DNA of 64,000 nt from JACMJL01 sp963791805 (GCA_963791805.1 CAWBTU010000003.1:186001-250000), one strand, 5' to 3'. Positions 1-8,502 are shown, counted from the first letter of the stretch. Program-made: numbers and translations. The notes: a model not told the origin generated them from the sequence alone.

Positions 1-1069
1 ATGCTAAGAATGCACCTGTACATCCTAGTGGATGACCTAATGCGATAGCACCACCATCAAGGTTTACCTTGTTCATGTCTATCTTTAATTCTCTAGCAGA
101 TGCAATAGCTTGAGAAGCAAATGCTTCGTTTAATTCCCATATATCGATATCTTCAACTGCTAAACCAGCTTGCTTTAATGCCTTAGGAATAGCCTTAGTA
201 GGTCCGATACCCATAAGTTCTGATGAAACACCAGCAACTGCGAAAGATACAAACTTAAGTAATGGTTTAAGTCCAAGACTTTCAGCTTTCTCTCTTGACA
301 TCATTACTGCAAAAGCTGCTCCATCACTAGTTTGTGATGAGTTTGGTGCAGTAACTGTTCCACCTTTTTTAAATGCAGGCTTTAATTTTTGAACGCCTTC
401 TAAAGTTGCACCAGGTCTAACTCCTTCATCTTTGTTGAAGACAAAAGTTTCAGTTCCTGTAACATTACCAAAATCATCAGTTACTATTTTAATTGCATTA
501 ACTGGGATTATATGTCCAAAACGTCCTTCTGCTTGAGCTTTACCAGCCTTTAATTGGCTATCTAATGCAAATAAATCTTGATCTTCTTTTGTTACATTGT
601 ATTTTGCAGCAACATTTTCTGCAGTGATACCCATTCCTGGGTTTCTTCTAGTAACATCTAGGTTTGTTGGAGGGCTTAATCTTCCTCCACCCATTGGTAC
701 CATACTCATGGATTCAACTCCACCAGCAACAATTACATCTGCTTGACCAACCATTATACTGTTTGCTGCCATTGAGATTGCTTGAAGACCTGATGCACAA
801 AATCTGTTTATTGTTATACCAGAAACTTCTTCTGGTAATCCAGCTAAAGCTGTTAAGTTTTTACCTAAATTTGCACCTTGTTCACCTTCACCGAATGCAC
901 AACCAACTATTAAATCATCGATTTCAGCAAGATTCAATTGAGGTACTTGTGCAAGTACTCCCTTAAGAACTTGAGTACCAAAATCATCTGGTCTAGTATA
1001 TCTTAATGCACCCTTTGGTGCTTTACCAATTGCAGAACGTCCTAACGCTACAATAACTGCTTCTTTCAT
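1..1069 (-). CDS. fadA: Acetyl-CoA C-acetyltransferase (thiolase), 3' end beyond window
   Basis: Thiolase, which cleaves 3-ketoacyl-CoA with CoA to give acetyl-CoA or runs the reverse condensation. The 356 visible residues start at an ATG preceded by GGAGG and run off the left edge. The nucleophilic cysteine is C91 in NRFCASGLQ, the NEAFA motif is present, and the GHPLG motif carrying the catalytic His is the last thing visible. Only the C-terminal Cys-containing segment is missing because of the window edge. It lies 13 nt after the FadN-type gene in the same orientation, the fadN-fadA order of Bacillus beta-oxidation operons. It should be transcribed from the sigma-54 promoter upstream of the crotonase gene. 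Family assignment is secure; the direction of the reaction is inferred from the neighbours. Confidence 0.93.
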   Translation of the reverse strand, partial: MKEAVIVALGRSAIGKAPKGALRYTRPDDFGTQVLKGVLAQVPQLNLAEIDDLIVGCAFGEGEQGANLGKNLTALAGLPEEVSGITINRFCASGLQAISMAANSIMVGQADVIVAGGVESMSMVPMGGGRLSPPTNLDVTRRNPGMGITAENVAAKYNVTKEDQDLFALDSQLKAGKAQAEGRFGHIIPVNAIKIVTDDFGNVTGTETFVFNKDEGVRPGATLEGVQKLKPAFKKGGTVTAPNSSQTSDGAAFAVMMSREKAESLGLKPLLKFVSFAVAGVSSELMGIGPTKAIPKALKQAGLAVEDIDIWELNEAFASQAIASARELKIDMNKVNLDGGAIALGHPLGCTGAFLA

Positions 1070-1082
1070 GACTACACCTCCA

Positions 1083-3437
1083 TTAATTTCTAACTGGCTT
1101 TCCGTTTCTTAACATACCAGCGATTCTTTCCATTGTTTTTTCTTCTCCACAAAGACTTAAGAATGCCTCTTTTTCTAAATCAAGTATATGCTGTTCAGTA
1201 ACAAATGAATTTCTTGGAACGTTACCACCAGTCATAATATGAGCTATCTTGTTACCAATGTGTCCATCATATTCTGAAATGAATTCTCCCTTAACCATCT
1301 GATCAACCATAAATGCTAATGTAGCAGCACCAGTTGTTCCAATAACTTTGATTGGAGCTGTTGCAAGTGGTCTGAATCCTTCTTTAACCATTGTAAGAAC
1401 TGAATCTTTAGCTTCATCAATTAAAGCATCTTTGTTTAATATAATTCTATCAGTTGTCTTTAAGTAGTTTTTGCTAACTGCAGCAAAACCACTTGTTGCA
1501 ACATCAACTGAGAATACTTTCTTCCACATATCAAATACAAATGGGAATAAATCTACATCTGCAAGTTTAGCTGCATCTTGAGTACCTCTGATAAGGAATT
1601 CTTTAATTCCGCCACCAGCTGGAACAAGACCTACTCCAACTTCAACTAATCCCATGTAAGTTTCAGCAGCAGCTACACATTTGTGAGCGTGCATTGCAAC
1701 TTCAGCACCACCACCAAGTACCATTCCAAATGGAGCAGCAACTATTGGCTTAGTGAAATATTTGAATTTCATGTTTGTATCATGTAATTTAGAAATTTCT
1801 GTTTCTAATTCAGCCCATTTCTCATCTATAGCTAATCCTATAATAAGATCAAGGTTTGCTCCAGCGCAGAAGTTACTGCCTTGGTTACCAAGTACAAGTC
1901 CTTTAAAGTTCTTGTCAACTTCTTCTAAAGCAACATCAAGAATTTCACCAATCTTAGTAGTAAGTGAGTTACCCTTAGATCTAAATTCAACACATGCAAC
2001 TCCATCTCCAAGATCTATTAATCTTGCATCTGAATTTTCCTTTAACACATTTGTTTTTGGTGAAGCAAGCATGATAAATGGTGAAGCAAATTTATCTTCC
2101 TCTGTATAGAAAGTAGTCTTGCCATCAGCAAGCATCTTTTCTACCCATGCAGGAATCTTATCTCCTTCAGCTTTCATTCTATCAACTGATTTTTGAACAC
2201 CAATCATATCCCAAAGCAAGAATGGTCCCTTATCCCAGTTGTATCCCCACATAATAGCATTATCAATTTCTTTGAAATCATCAGATATTTCAGGAACTTT
2301 AGCTGCACTGTATAAAAGTACTGCTTTTAATAAATCCCAAGCAAATTTTCCTTCTTTTTCTTCAGAATATACTAATGCATTTAATTTTCCACTTAAGCCT
2401 GATTCTTTAGCAACTTTATCTATAAATTTGTTTTTAATTTTTACTGCTGGCTTGTATTCATTAGTCTCTACGTCATACATAAAGCTAACGAACTTACCAT
2501 CAGCACCCTTTTCTTTCTTATAGAATCCTTGTCTTGTTTTATCTCCAAGTCTTCCTGCAGCAATAAGCTTGTTGAAGTAATCAGGGTAAATAAATTGTGC
2601 ACTTTCCTCTTTATCCTGAACGTTATTAATAACGTTTCCTATAACATGTGAAAATACATCTATACCAACCATATCTATAGTTCTGAAAGTACCACTCTTA
2701 GGTCTTCCCATTACTCTTCCAGTAATTAAGTCAACTGTAGCAAAGTCAAAACCATATTGTTCCATTAGCTTAGTAGTAACTACAGAAGCAAATGTTCCAA
2801 TTCTATTTCCAATAAAGTTTGGAGTATCCTTACAAGTAACTACGCCCTTACCAAGTCTATTTGTTGAGAAATCCTTCATGTATGCTAGAACTTCAGGTGT
2901 AGTTTCTTTACATGGAATTAACTCTAAAAGTTTCATGTATCTTGGTGGGTTAAAGAAATGCATTCCAAGGAAATTTTTCTTGAAATCATCTGATAAACCT
3001 TCAACCATAGTGTTTATAGAAATACCTGAAGTATTTGAACCTACTATAGCATTTGGTTTTAAAAATGGAGCGATCTTCTTGAATAAGTTGTTTTTAACAT
3101 CCATCTTTTCAAGAACAACCTCTACTACTAAATCACAATCTCTAAACAATTCAAGATCGTCCTCAAGATTAGCTGGTGTAATTAAATTTCCAATGCTTTT
3201 GTCAAATATTGGGCTTGGTTTAGCTTTGTATAATTTTTCCTTACCACCCATAGAAAATCTATTTCTAACTACAGCGCTTTCTAAAGTTAATCCCTTATTC
3301 TTTTCATCATCAGTTAATTCCCTAGGAACAATATCAAATAAAACTACTGGTATTCCAGCTCCAGCAATGTGAGCTGCTATACCAGCTCCCATAACTCCAG
3401 CACCAATAACTGCTGCCTTCTTTACAAAAAAGCTCAT
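1083..3437 (-). CDS. fadN: 3-hydroxyacyl-CoA dehydrogenase / enoyl-CoA hydratase fusion (FadN type)
   Basis: 784-residue bifunctional beta-oxidation enzyme with the dehydrogenase first and the crotonase domain last, as in Bacillus FadN (about 789 aa) and opposite to E. coli FadB. The NAD-binding GAGVMGAG is at residues 12-19. HFFNPPRYM of the dehydrogenase follows near residue 160, and a crotonase fold with the oxyanion-hole type GNQGSNFCAGANLD lies around residue 515. It would oxidise 3-hydroxyacyl-CoA to the ketoacyl-CoA used by the downstream thiolase. The ATG follows TAAGGAGG with 7 nt spacing. A 12-bp hairpin sits between it and the upstream CoA-transferase gene. No acyl-CoA dehydrogenase is visible in the window, so that step must be encoded elsewhere or past the left edge. 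Confidence 0.93.
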   Translation of the reverse strand: MSFFVKKAAVIGAGVMGAGIAAHIAGAGIPVVLFDIVPRELTDDEKNKGLTLESAVVRNRFSMGGKEKLYKAKPSPIFDKSIGNLITPANLEDDLELFRDCDLVVEVVLEKMDVKNNLFKKIAPFLKPNAIVGSNTSGISINTMVEGLSDDFKKNFLGMHFFNPPRYMKLLELIPCKETTPEVLAYMKDFSTNRLGKGVVTCKDTPNFIGNRIGTFASVVTTKLMEQYGFDFATVDLITGRVMGRPKSGTFRTIDMVGIDVFSHVIGNVINNVQDKEESAQFIYPDYFNKLIAAGRLGDKTRQGFYKKEKGADGKFVSFMYDVETNEYKPAVKIKNKFIDKVAKESGLSGKLNALVYSEEKEGKFAWDLLKAVLLYSAAKVPEISDDFKEIDNAIMWGYNWDKGPFLLWDMIGVQKSVDRMKAEGDKIPAWVEKMLADGKTTFYTEEDKFASPFIMLASPKTNVLKENSDARLIDLGDGVACVEFRSKGNSLTTKIGEILDVALEEVDKNFKGLVLGNQGSNFCAGANLDLIIGLAIDEKWAELETEISKLHDTNMKFKYFTKPIVAAPFGMVLGGGAEVAMHAHKCVAAAETYMGLVEVGVGLVPAGGGIKEFLIRGTQDAAKLADVDLFPFVFDMWKKVFSVDVATSGFAAVSKNYLKTTDRIILNKDALIDEAKDSVLTMVKEGFRPLATAPIKVIGTTGAATLAFMVDQMVKGEFISEYDGHIGNKIAHIMTGGNVPRNSFVTEQHILDLEKEAFLSLCGEEKTMERIAGMLRNGKPVRN

Positions 3438-3461
3438 ATATCTTACCTCCTTATTAATTGT

Positions 3462-3492
3462 GAGAGTTGAATTTGAATAAATTCAACTCTCT
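3462..3492 (-). other. Intercistronic hairpin between CoA-transferase and fadN
   Basis: GAGAGTTGAATT and AATTCAACTCTC form a 12-bp perfect stem with a 6-nt loop. It is followed on the minus strand by TAATTAATAAGGAGG rather than a U-run, so it is not a standard terminator. Processing, stability or partial attenuation within the operon are possible roles (inference). Confidence 0.6.
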
Positions 3493-3501
3493 CCGTCTAA
3501 T

Positions 3502-4815
3502 TTAATCGAATATTAATTTTTTCTCTCTTGCTTGTGCTAATAATTCATCTCTGAAGTCAGGATGAGCAACTGCTATCAATGCATGTACACGTTGAGGAAT
3601 ACTCTTGTTGTATAAGTCTGCAATACCATATTCAGTAACGATGTATTGAACACTTGCTCTAGGAGTTGTTACTGCAGTTCCTGGTGGAAGTGTGATTGTA
3701 ATTCTAGATTTCAATCCCTCAGTTTTTGAATTAACAGTAGATGCTATACAAATGAATGATTTTCCGCCCTTTGACTTACATGAACCTTCAACGAAGTCAA
3801 ATGCTCCACCTGTACAACTAAATTGATTATATCCTATTGATTCTGCTCCAACTTGACCAGTTAAGTCAACCATTAAAGCAGTATTTATTGAAATAAAGTT
3901 GTCGTTCTTAGCAATTTCATCTGGGTTGTTTACTTTCCAGATTGGTGCACAATGAATCATTTCATTACCATCCATGAATTTGTATAACTCTTCATTACCG
4001 ATACCAAATCCACAAACTAATTTGTTAGGCATGTAATTCTTTGCAACTGGGTTTATAGCACCCTTTTTGATTAAGTAAACCATAGAATCTGTTAACATTT
4101 CTGTATGGATACTTAAGTTCTTCTTGCTTTCAAGACCAAATCCAACTGCGTTAGCTACTCCACCAAGACCAATTTGGATACAAGCTCCATCTGGAATCTG
4201 TGGAAGAATGTTAGCAGCAATTGCTCTATCTACATCAGTAGTTTCTGGTTGTGGTAATTCAGCGATTTCATGATCTTTTTCCATGATCCAGCTAACGTCT
4301 TTAACGTTTATTTCATTATCTTCTCCACAACATCTTGGAAGATTCTTGTTAACTTGAACTAATATAGTATCAGCCATTGAGCAAGGTAATGCATTAGCTG
4401 CTGCACCTATAGGTCCAAAGTTCATCATACCGTTTTCATCAGGTGGAGTACATTCCATGATAACAACGTTTGGTTTAATAACGTTTTCAATCATGTATCC
4501 AACTTTTGAGAAATGTACTGAATTAATTTCAATATTTCCTTGTGGTACGAAGTTTCTCTCTAGTGGTCCCATGAAGAATGAATGATAATTTATGTGTCCT
4601 CTAAATTCTCCACCTAAAAATTCAAATGGATATAGTAAAAGTACAGAGTAAACATGTACATCTGTTAACTCGTCTTTTCTTTTACCAATTGCTTGCATTA
4701 AATGTATAGGAGCACATACAGCTGGTGACATATAAATTACGTCTCCAGAGTTTATTTTTTGTGCAATTTCTTTTTTAGTAATAACTTTATCTTGATATAT
4801 TTGTTGGTAATCCAT
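3502..4815 (-). CDS. Acetyl-CoA hydrolase/transferase family CoA-transferase (butyryl/4-hydroxybutyrate type)
   Basis: 437 aa, the normal length for the butyryl-CoA:acetate / 4-hydroxybutyrate CoA-transferase family. These enzymes move CoA between an acyl-CoA and acetate through a glutamyl-CoA thioester. The likely catalytic residue is E239 in SIHTEMLTD, matching the Glu near position 238 of characterised family members. QIGLGGVANAV and the GAESIG segment are also present. The ATG has GAGGGGG upstream. It lies 14 nt downstream of the crotonase gene and 64 nt before fadN. In this operon it probably activates an incoming short-chain acid such as butyrate or crotonate, with acetyl-CoA as donor. 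The substrate is inferred; the family cannot be resolved further by eye. Confidence 0.88.
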   Translation of the reverse strand: MDYQQIYQDKVITKKEIAQKINSGDVIYMSPAVCAPIHLMQAIGKRKDELTDVHVYSVLLLYPFEFLGGEFRGHINYHSFFMGPLERNFVPQGNIEINSVHFSKVGYMIENVIKPNVVIMECTPPDENGMMNFGPIGAAANALPCSMADTILVQVNKNLPRCCGEDNEINVKDVSWIMEKDHEIAELPQPETTDVDRAIAANILPQIPDGACIQIGLGGVANAVGFGLESKKNLSIHTEMLTDSMVYLIKKGAINPVAKNYMPNKLVCGFGIGNEELYKFMDGNEMIHCAPIWKVNNPDEIAKNDNFISINTALMVDLTGQVGAESIGYNQFSCTGGAFDFVEGSCKSKGGKSFICIASTVNSKTEGLKSRITITLPPGTAVTTPRASVQYIVTEYGIADLYNKSIPQRVHALIAVAHPDFRDELLAQAREKKLIFD

Positions 4816-4829
4816 TATTAATCCCCCTC

Positions 4830-5621
4830 TTATCTTCCTTTAAATTTAGGTGGTGTTTTTTCAACGAATGCCATTACACCTTTTCCAAAGTCTTCTGTGT
4901 CAGAACAGAACATTTGATATTCTGTTACTAAGTCAAGATGAGCTTCAAGCTCTGCCATCTCAACTTTATTTATCATATCTTTAATTTTTGCATATGATAC
5001 GCCTGGTCCAGTTGCAAGTTTCTTAGCCATAGCTATAGTTTCTGCTTCTAAAGTATCAGCAGGTACTATTTTATTTACTAATCCAAGAGCAAATGCTTCT
5101 TCAGCTGTTACTACTTTAGCTGTCATACACAAGTCAGTAGCTCTTTTATATCCTAATGATTTAGTTAAGAAGTAAAGTCCGCCCATATCAGGAATAAGAC
5201 CTACTTGTGCAAAAGATTGGATGTATTGTGAATCATCAGATGCAATACAGAAATCGCATGCTAATGCAACACTAAAGCCTGCTCCAGCTGCTGAACCTCT
5301 TACAGAAGCTATTACAGGTTTTAATAATCCTCTAATTTTCATAATAACAGCTTTTGACTCATCTAGTGCCACTTTGAAAAGACCGAAATCGCCTGTCATT
5401 ATTCCAGCCATCATTTCTTTTACGTCTCCACCAGCACAGAATGCTTTTCCTTCTCCTGCGATAACAACAGCTCTAACCTTTTCGTCTGCAGCGCAAGCAT
5501 CAAGAGCCTCGTTTAATTCTTTCATCATAACAGAACTCATAGCATTAAGTGCTTTTGGTCTGTTAAGAGTTAGTGTAGCTATCCCTTCACATATGGATAA
5601 CTTAATTGTGGTAAATTCCAT
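4830..5621 (-). CDS. Enoyl-CoA hydratase/isomerase family protein (PaaG-like crotonase)
   Basis: 263-residue crotonase, first gene of the operon. The start is the ATG at 5621, preceded by AAGGAGG with 8 nt spacing; an upstream in-frame ATG at 5675 falls inside the sigma-54 promoter and has no ribosome site. The oxyanion-hole segments FCAGGDVKEM and GSAAGAGFSVALACDF are intact. At the active site the usual hydratase glutamates are not evident. Instead there is an Asp in GLIPDMGGLYFL, the pattern of PaaG-type enoyl-CoA isomerases. It may therefore isomerise or hydrate a CoA ester not handled by the FadN hydratase domain. Family is clear; the exact reaction is open. Confidence 0.88.
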   Translation of the reverse strand: MEFTTIKLSICEGIATLTLNRPKALNAMSSVMMKELNEALDACAADEKVRAVVIAGEGKAFCAGGDVKEMMAGIMTGDFGLFKVALDESKAVIMKIRGLLKPVIASVRGSAAGAGFSVALACDFCIASDDSQYIQSFAQVGLIPDMGGLYFLTKSLGYKRATDLCMTAKVVTAEEAFALGLVNKIVPADTLEAETIAMAKKLATGPGVSYAKIKDMINKVEMAELEAHLDLVTEYQMFCSDTEDFGKGVMAFVEKTPPKFKGR

Positions 5622-5670
5622 GACAAATTCCTCCTTGTTTTTTAGAAATAGTTTGTACACATAAGTATAT

Positions 5671-5687
5671 AGCATTTTTCATGCCAG
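5671..5687 (-). promoter_or_regulatory. Sigma-54 (-24/-12) promoter of the beta-oxidation operon
   Basis: The minus strand reads CTGGCATGAAAAATGCT. The -24 GG and -12 GC dinucleotides are separated by exactly 10 nt, matching the RpoN consensus TGGCACG-N4-TTGC. It lies about 50 nt upstream of the crotonase ATG, and a near-identical sequence precedes the second operon at 8312-8328. Confidence 0.85.
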
Positions 5688-5739
5688 TTTTTTTTCTTAC
5701 TTTTCTAGTTATGAACTCTTGCTTTTAATGATATCCTAG

Positions 5740-5776
5740 AAATAAAACAGGGATTTGTGCAAGCAAATCCCCTGTG
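5740..5776 (-). terminator. Terminator of the cooC/ABC operon
   Basis: Minus strand: ACAGGGGATTTG, a short loop, CAAATCCCTGT, then TTTTATT. It sits about 50 nt beyond the stop of the ABC ATPase gene. Its loop and stem contain a GTGCAA half-site of the proposed activator, so terminator and enhancer overlap. Confidence 0.75.
5757..5762 (+). promoter_or_regulatory. Promoter-proximal GTGCAA half-site
   Basis: A single GTGCAA lies exactly 35 nt on the promoter side of the equivalent half-site in the palindrome at 5784-5797. The same 35-nt offset is seen in the other control region (8462 versus 8497). Confidence 0.4.
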
Positions 5777-5783
5777 AACATTT

Positions 5784-5797
5784 TTGCACTTGTGCAA
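5784..5797. promoter_or_regulatory. Upstream activating palindrome TTGCAC-TT-GTGCAA
   Basis: Perfect 6+2+6 inverted repeat about 100 bp upstream of the -24 element, a normal enhancer distance for a sigma-54 activator. The same palindrome with AT as spacer is at 8489-8502. The likely ligand is the NtrC-type regulator encoded at 8542-9930 (inference). Confidence 0.65.
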
Positions 5798-5825
5798 TTG
5801 TGGTACCGATGTAGTAACAAATTTA

Positions 5826-6554
5826 TTAAATAATATTATTATCAAATAAGAAGGTTGAATCATTGAGTATTTCCTTATAATTTCCATCCCTTAAAATGGT
5901 ATGGTCGCTAGAAAAAACCACAGCCCTTTTAAATACATCATTTATATATTCAAAATCATGAGTTGAACATAAAATAATTTTCCCTGCATTGTTTATATTT
6001 ATCATGAATTCTCTTAAGAACCTCTTTGTCTTAGGGTCTAATCCATTCATTGGCTCATCAAATATATATACATCTGGATTCAGAACCACAACAGTAGCTA
6101 TTGCAACTTTTTTCTTTTCACCACCACTTAAATGATATGGCTGCCGATCTCTCAATCCTTCAATTTTTAGCAATCTCAATGTATCTAATACTCTCTTTTC
6201 TACTTCTTCTTCTTTCATTCCCATTTGTCTTGGGCCAAATGCAATCTCATCATATACATTTGAACAAAATAACTGTACTTCAGAGTTTTGAAAAACAAAC
6301 CCTACTTTTTTATGAAATCCTTTTGAAAAGGTTTCGTTTTGCAATTTTTTGCTTGTTATTTCTTCACCCTCAAAAAAAAACTTTCCTTTATCAGGCGAAA
6401 TCAATCCATTCAGCATTTTCATTAGTGTTGACTTTCCACTCCCGTTTACCCCAATGAGTGCTACTGCTTCACCTTCAGAAATTTTAAGATTAATGTTTTT
6501 AAGTGCAACAATTTTACTTTCATAAGAATAAGACACATCTTTTAATTCAATCAT
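5826..6554 (-). CDS. CbiO/NikO/EcfA-type ABC transporter ATP-binding protein (orphan)
   Basis: 242-aa ATPase. Walker A GVNGSGKST is near residue 35, the signature is LSGGEKKK, Walker B is VYIFDEP, and the switch His is in STHDFEYI. QNSEVQLFCSNVYDEIAFGP is typical of the cobalt/nickel and energy-coupling-factor ATPases. No transmembrane T component, CbiM-like subunit or S component is encoded in the window. The gene is third in the Acs-like/cooC operon, 104 nt after cooC, with a hairpin in the gap. Metal (Ni) uptake or delivery serving CooC is an attractive reading but is inference. The ribosome site (AGGTAGTG) is weak. Confidence 0.85.
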   Translation of the reverse strand: MIELKDVSYSYESKIVALKNINLKISEGEAVALIGVNGSGKSTLMKMLNGLISPDKGKFFFEGEEITSKKLQNETFSKGFHKKVGFVFQNSEVQLFCSNVYDEIAFGPRQMGMKEEEVEKRVLDTLRLLKIEGLRDRQPYHLSGGEKKKVAIATVVVLNPDVYIFDEPMNGLDPKTKRFLREFMININNAGKIILCSTHDFEYINDVFKRAVVFSSDHTILRDGNYKEILNDSTFLFDNNII

Positions 6555-6597
6555 TTAATCACTACCTATCAAAAAAAAATATACTTATATAAATTTT

Positions 6598-6648
6598 AAG
6601 TAACTATCCAAACCTTAACTTAAAAACAAATGGTTTGAATAGTTACTT
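6598..6648 (-). terminator. Hairpin between cooC and the ABC ATPase gene
   Basis: AAGTAACTAT-C-CAAACC and GGTTTG-A-ATAGTTACTT form a 16-17 bp stem with one internal mismatch. The minus strand continues AAAATTTATA, with no strong U-run. It may be a weak terminator or processing site that lowers expression of the distal ATPase gene. Confidence 0.5.
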
Positions 6649-6658
6649 AGTTACTAGT

Positions 6659-7429
6659 TTATTCTTTAATTTTTAAATTTTTAAGAGCTTGTCTTACAGC
6701 TAGTATTAAATCGTTTTCAGGTAATTCTAATATACTTTTTCCTGCAATATCAAAATCTCTTAGTTCATCATTATCAATGATGTAACTTACTAATGGAATT
6801 TCTTTTGATAAAGTAACTTTATCCACTTCTTCTTTTCTTCTTAATCGATTTAAGATAAGACCTACCTCTTCATACTCCATTAAATCTTTTGCAACTTCAT
6901 TAATAGTGTGTATAACATTTATTCCTTTAGCTGAAGCATCAGATACAAGAACTAGGTGAGTTACTTTTTCCATAACCCTTCTGTTTACCTGTTCAATTCC
7001 AGCTTCTCCGTCAATAACAACATAATCAAAGTTTGAAGCTAATGAACCAATTATGTCTTTTAGTAGGCTGTTTACTTTACAGAAACATCCATCATCTTCA
7101 GGTCTACCAATTGCCAAAAATGCTAAATTTTCTTTTTCTACTATTGCATCAAATACTTCATATTCTAAATTTGATAATATAGTTTGTTTATCTTTTCTGT
7201 CTCCGCCTTTTGCTGTTTCTATTATTTCTTTTCTTATATCATCAACTGTCTTTTCCACTTTAATTCCTAGTGCTGTTGCTAATCCTACCGCAGGATCAGC
7301 GTCAATTGCAAGCACTCTAGCATCTTTGTCCTCTGATAATATTTTTGTCATTACAGCTGATATAGAAGTTTTTCCAACTCCACCCTTGCCACAAAGAGCA
7401 ATAATAACTGATTTTTTTTCTGAATCCAT
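6659..7429 (-). CDS. cooC: CooC-type carbon monoxide dehydrogenase maturation ATPase
   Basis: 256-aa MinD/NifH-superfamily P-loop ATPase with the deviant Walker A GKGGVGKT at residues 14-21. The CooC-specific CxC motif is intact (C115 and C117 in GCFCKVNSLL). In CooC these cysteines bind metal in the dimer and support nickel insertion into CO dehydrogenase. The ATG follows GGGAGG, 24 nt after the upstream Acs-like gene, so the two are clearly co-transcribed. No CO dehydrogenase catalytic subunit is in the window; its client must be elsewhere or be the upstream protein. Family assignment is strong; the client is unknown. Confidence 0.88.
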   Translation of the reverse strand: MDSEKKSVIIALCGKGGVGKTSISAVMTKILSEDKDARVLAIDADPAVGLATALGIKVEKTVDDIRKEIIETAKGGDRKDKQTILSNLEYEVFDAIVEKENLAFLAIGRPEDDGCFCKVNSLLKDIIGSLASNFDYVVIDGEAGIEQVNRRVMEKVTHLVLVSDASAKGINVIHTINEVAKDLMEYEEVGLILNRLRRKEEVDKVTLSKEIPLVSYIIDNDELRDFDIAGKSILELPENDLILAVRQALKNLKIKE

Positions 7430-7453
7430 TTAAAGCGCCTCCCTATATAATTT

Positions 7454-8170
7454 CTACTTTTGCATTTTCTTGTGCATTTGTTTTAATTCTCCGAATTCAT
7501 CACACACATCTTCAAATTCGCATGATTTACAATCATATTGCAAGTTTTCAAACATCTTGTTCATTGCCTCTACAGATTTTGTAACTTTTGTTCCAACAGG
7601 TACTAATTCTTTAATATCTTCGTCGTTAGAAGTAATAAAAATAACTTCAACTTCATCAACATACTCTATTTCTTTGTATTTTTTAATTAATTCACTGCCC
7701 AATGTTTCAAAAGAGAAACCCTTCTTTACAGCATCTTTGCTGATTCTGCTCCATTCTCTCATTCTTTGCGGTACTGCACGAATCATATATCCTTTTAAAT
7801 TCATTCTACGTTTTACTAAATCAAGTTCTAAATGTCTGTCAAAGGCATTTTCTTCAGTAAATCCATGTCCCTTTATTAATATTAATTCTCCAAAAGAACA
7901 TTTACCTTCTTTTATAGCAGGTATGTCTTTTCCTATCACAGTAATCTTTCCATCAGTAATATGTTCGTTTTTTTCTGACCATGCCAAGAAGTATACGGAT
8001 TCTTTTGTACGATGTCCCAATTCTATAGCTGAATCATTTTCCATTATTATATTTGTTTTTTCATCTTTTTCCCAATTTACTTTTTCATTGCATTGGAAGA
8101 CAGTTGCCTTCTCTGATTTTTCTTTTAAATAGGTTTTCAATTCGGCTAATGTGTTATCAAATATCTCCAT
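7454..8170 (-). CDS. CO dehydrogenase/acetyl-CoA synthase beta-subunit-like protein (stand-alone)
   Basis: 238 aa, far shorter than a full acetyl-CoA synthase (about 700 aa). The middle region (GYMIRAVPQRMREWSRISKDA, ending near residue 145) and the following alpha/beta part resemble the non-catalytic N-terminal domains of the AcsB/CdhC family. The C-terminus has C214-x2-C217-x5-C223, which could bind metal or a cluster. No A-cluster domain is present. It is first in the operon with cooC, and a sigma-54 promoter lies about 140 nt upstream. The ribosome site is poor (AGAAAAAG), but an in-frame stop just upstream fixes the ATG. A metal-handling or accessory role is inferred; catalysis of acetyl-CoA synthesis is unlikely. 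Confidence 0.65.
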   Translation of the reverse strand: MEIFDNTLAELKTYLKEKSEKATVFQCNEKVNWEKDEKTNIIMENDSAIELGHRTKESVYFLAWSEKNEHITDGKITVIGKDIPAIKEGKCSFGELILIKGHGFTEENAFDRHLELDLVKRRMNLKGYMIRAVPQRMREWSRISKDAVKKGFSFETLGSELIKKYKEIEYVDEVEVIFITSNDEDIKELVPVGTKVTKSVEAMNKMFENLQYDCKSCEFEDVCDEFGELKQMHKKMQK

Positions 8171-8311
8171 AACTTTTTCTGTTTCATCTCTAAAAAACTA
8201 CTTTTGTTGATGAAACATCAACCCTCCCTTTTAATTTTGTAGCTACCTATATCCATTATGATACAAGTTCAATATACTCTTTTTAGTTTAGAAGTTTATA
8301 TATAATTAAAT

Positions 8312-8328
8312 AGCAATTTTCATGCCAA
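8312..8328 (-). promoter_or_regulatory. Sigma-54 (-24/-12) promoter of the Acs-like/cooC operon
   Basis: The minus strand reads TTGGCATGAAAATTGCT, with GG and GC 10 nt apart. It is an almost perfect RpoN site and differs from the one at 5671-5687 by only a few bases. It points at the gene starting at 8170. Confidence 0.88.
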
Positions 8329-8461
8329 AAAATCCTCGTATGTTTTTTCTATTTAAAAATCATTATTGTTTAGTATTCTTTAGTAAATGATCACTATTGT
8401 TGCATTTTTTCTATTTAGTCCATTGTAATTAGAACATGTAACCGCTATACTCATCAGTTAT

Positions 8462-8467
8462 GTGCAT
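8462..8467 (+). promoter_or_regulatory. Promoter-proximal GTGCAT half-site
   Basis: One-mismatch copy of the GTGCAA half-site, 35 nt on the promoter side of the matching half of the palindrome at 8489-8502. This repeats the arrangement of the other operon. Confidence 0.35.
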
Positions 8468-8488
8468 TTTTTTGTAACGTGAAGCTAA

Positions 8489-8502
8489 TTGCACATGTGC
8501 AA
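8489..8502. promoter_or_regulatory. Upstream activating palindrome TTGCAC-AT-GTGCAA
   Basis: Perfect 14-bp palindrome about 160 bp upstream of the -24 element at 8325-8326 and just beyond the stop codon of the sigma-54 activator gene. Same half-sites as 5784-5797. The 371-nt intergenic region holds only this site, the half-site and the promoter. Confidence 0.65.

Noticed and set aside
664..966. Leu-rich plus-strand frame opposite the thiolase
   Set aside because: Composition and position show an antisense shadow of the thiolase gene.
1753..3372. Several long plus-strand frames opposite the FadN-type gene
   Set aside because: Antisense shadows of a well-supported enzyme; no ribosome sites and no recognisable protein features.
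5705..5887. 60-codon minus-strand frame
   Set aside because: Spans the terminator and enhancer region and has no ribosome site.
7454..8170. Functional acetyl-CoA synthase
   Set aside because: At 238 aa the A-cluster domain is absent; only the accessory-domain resemblance holds.
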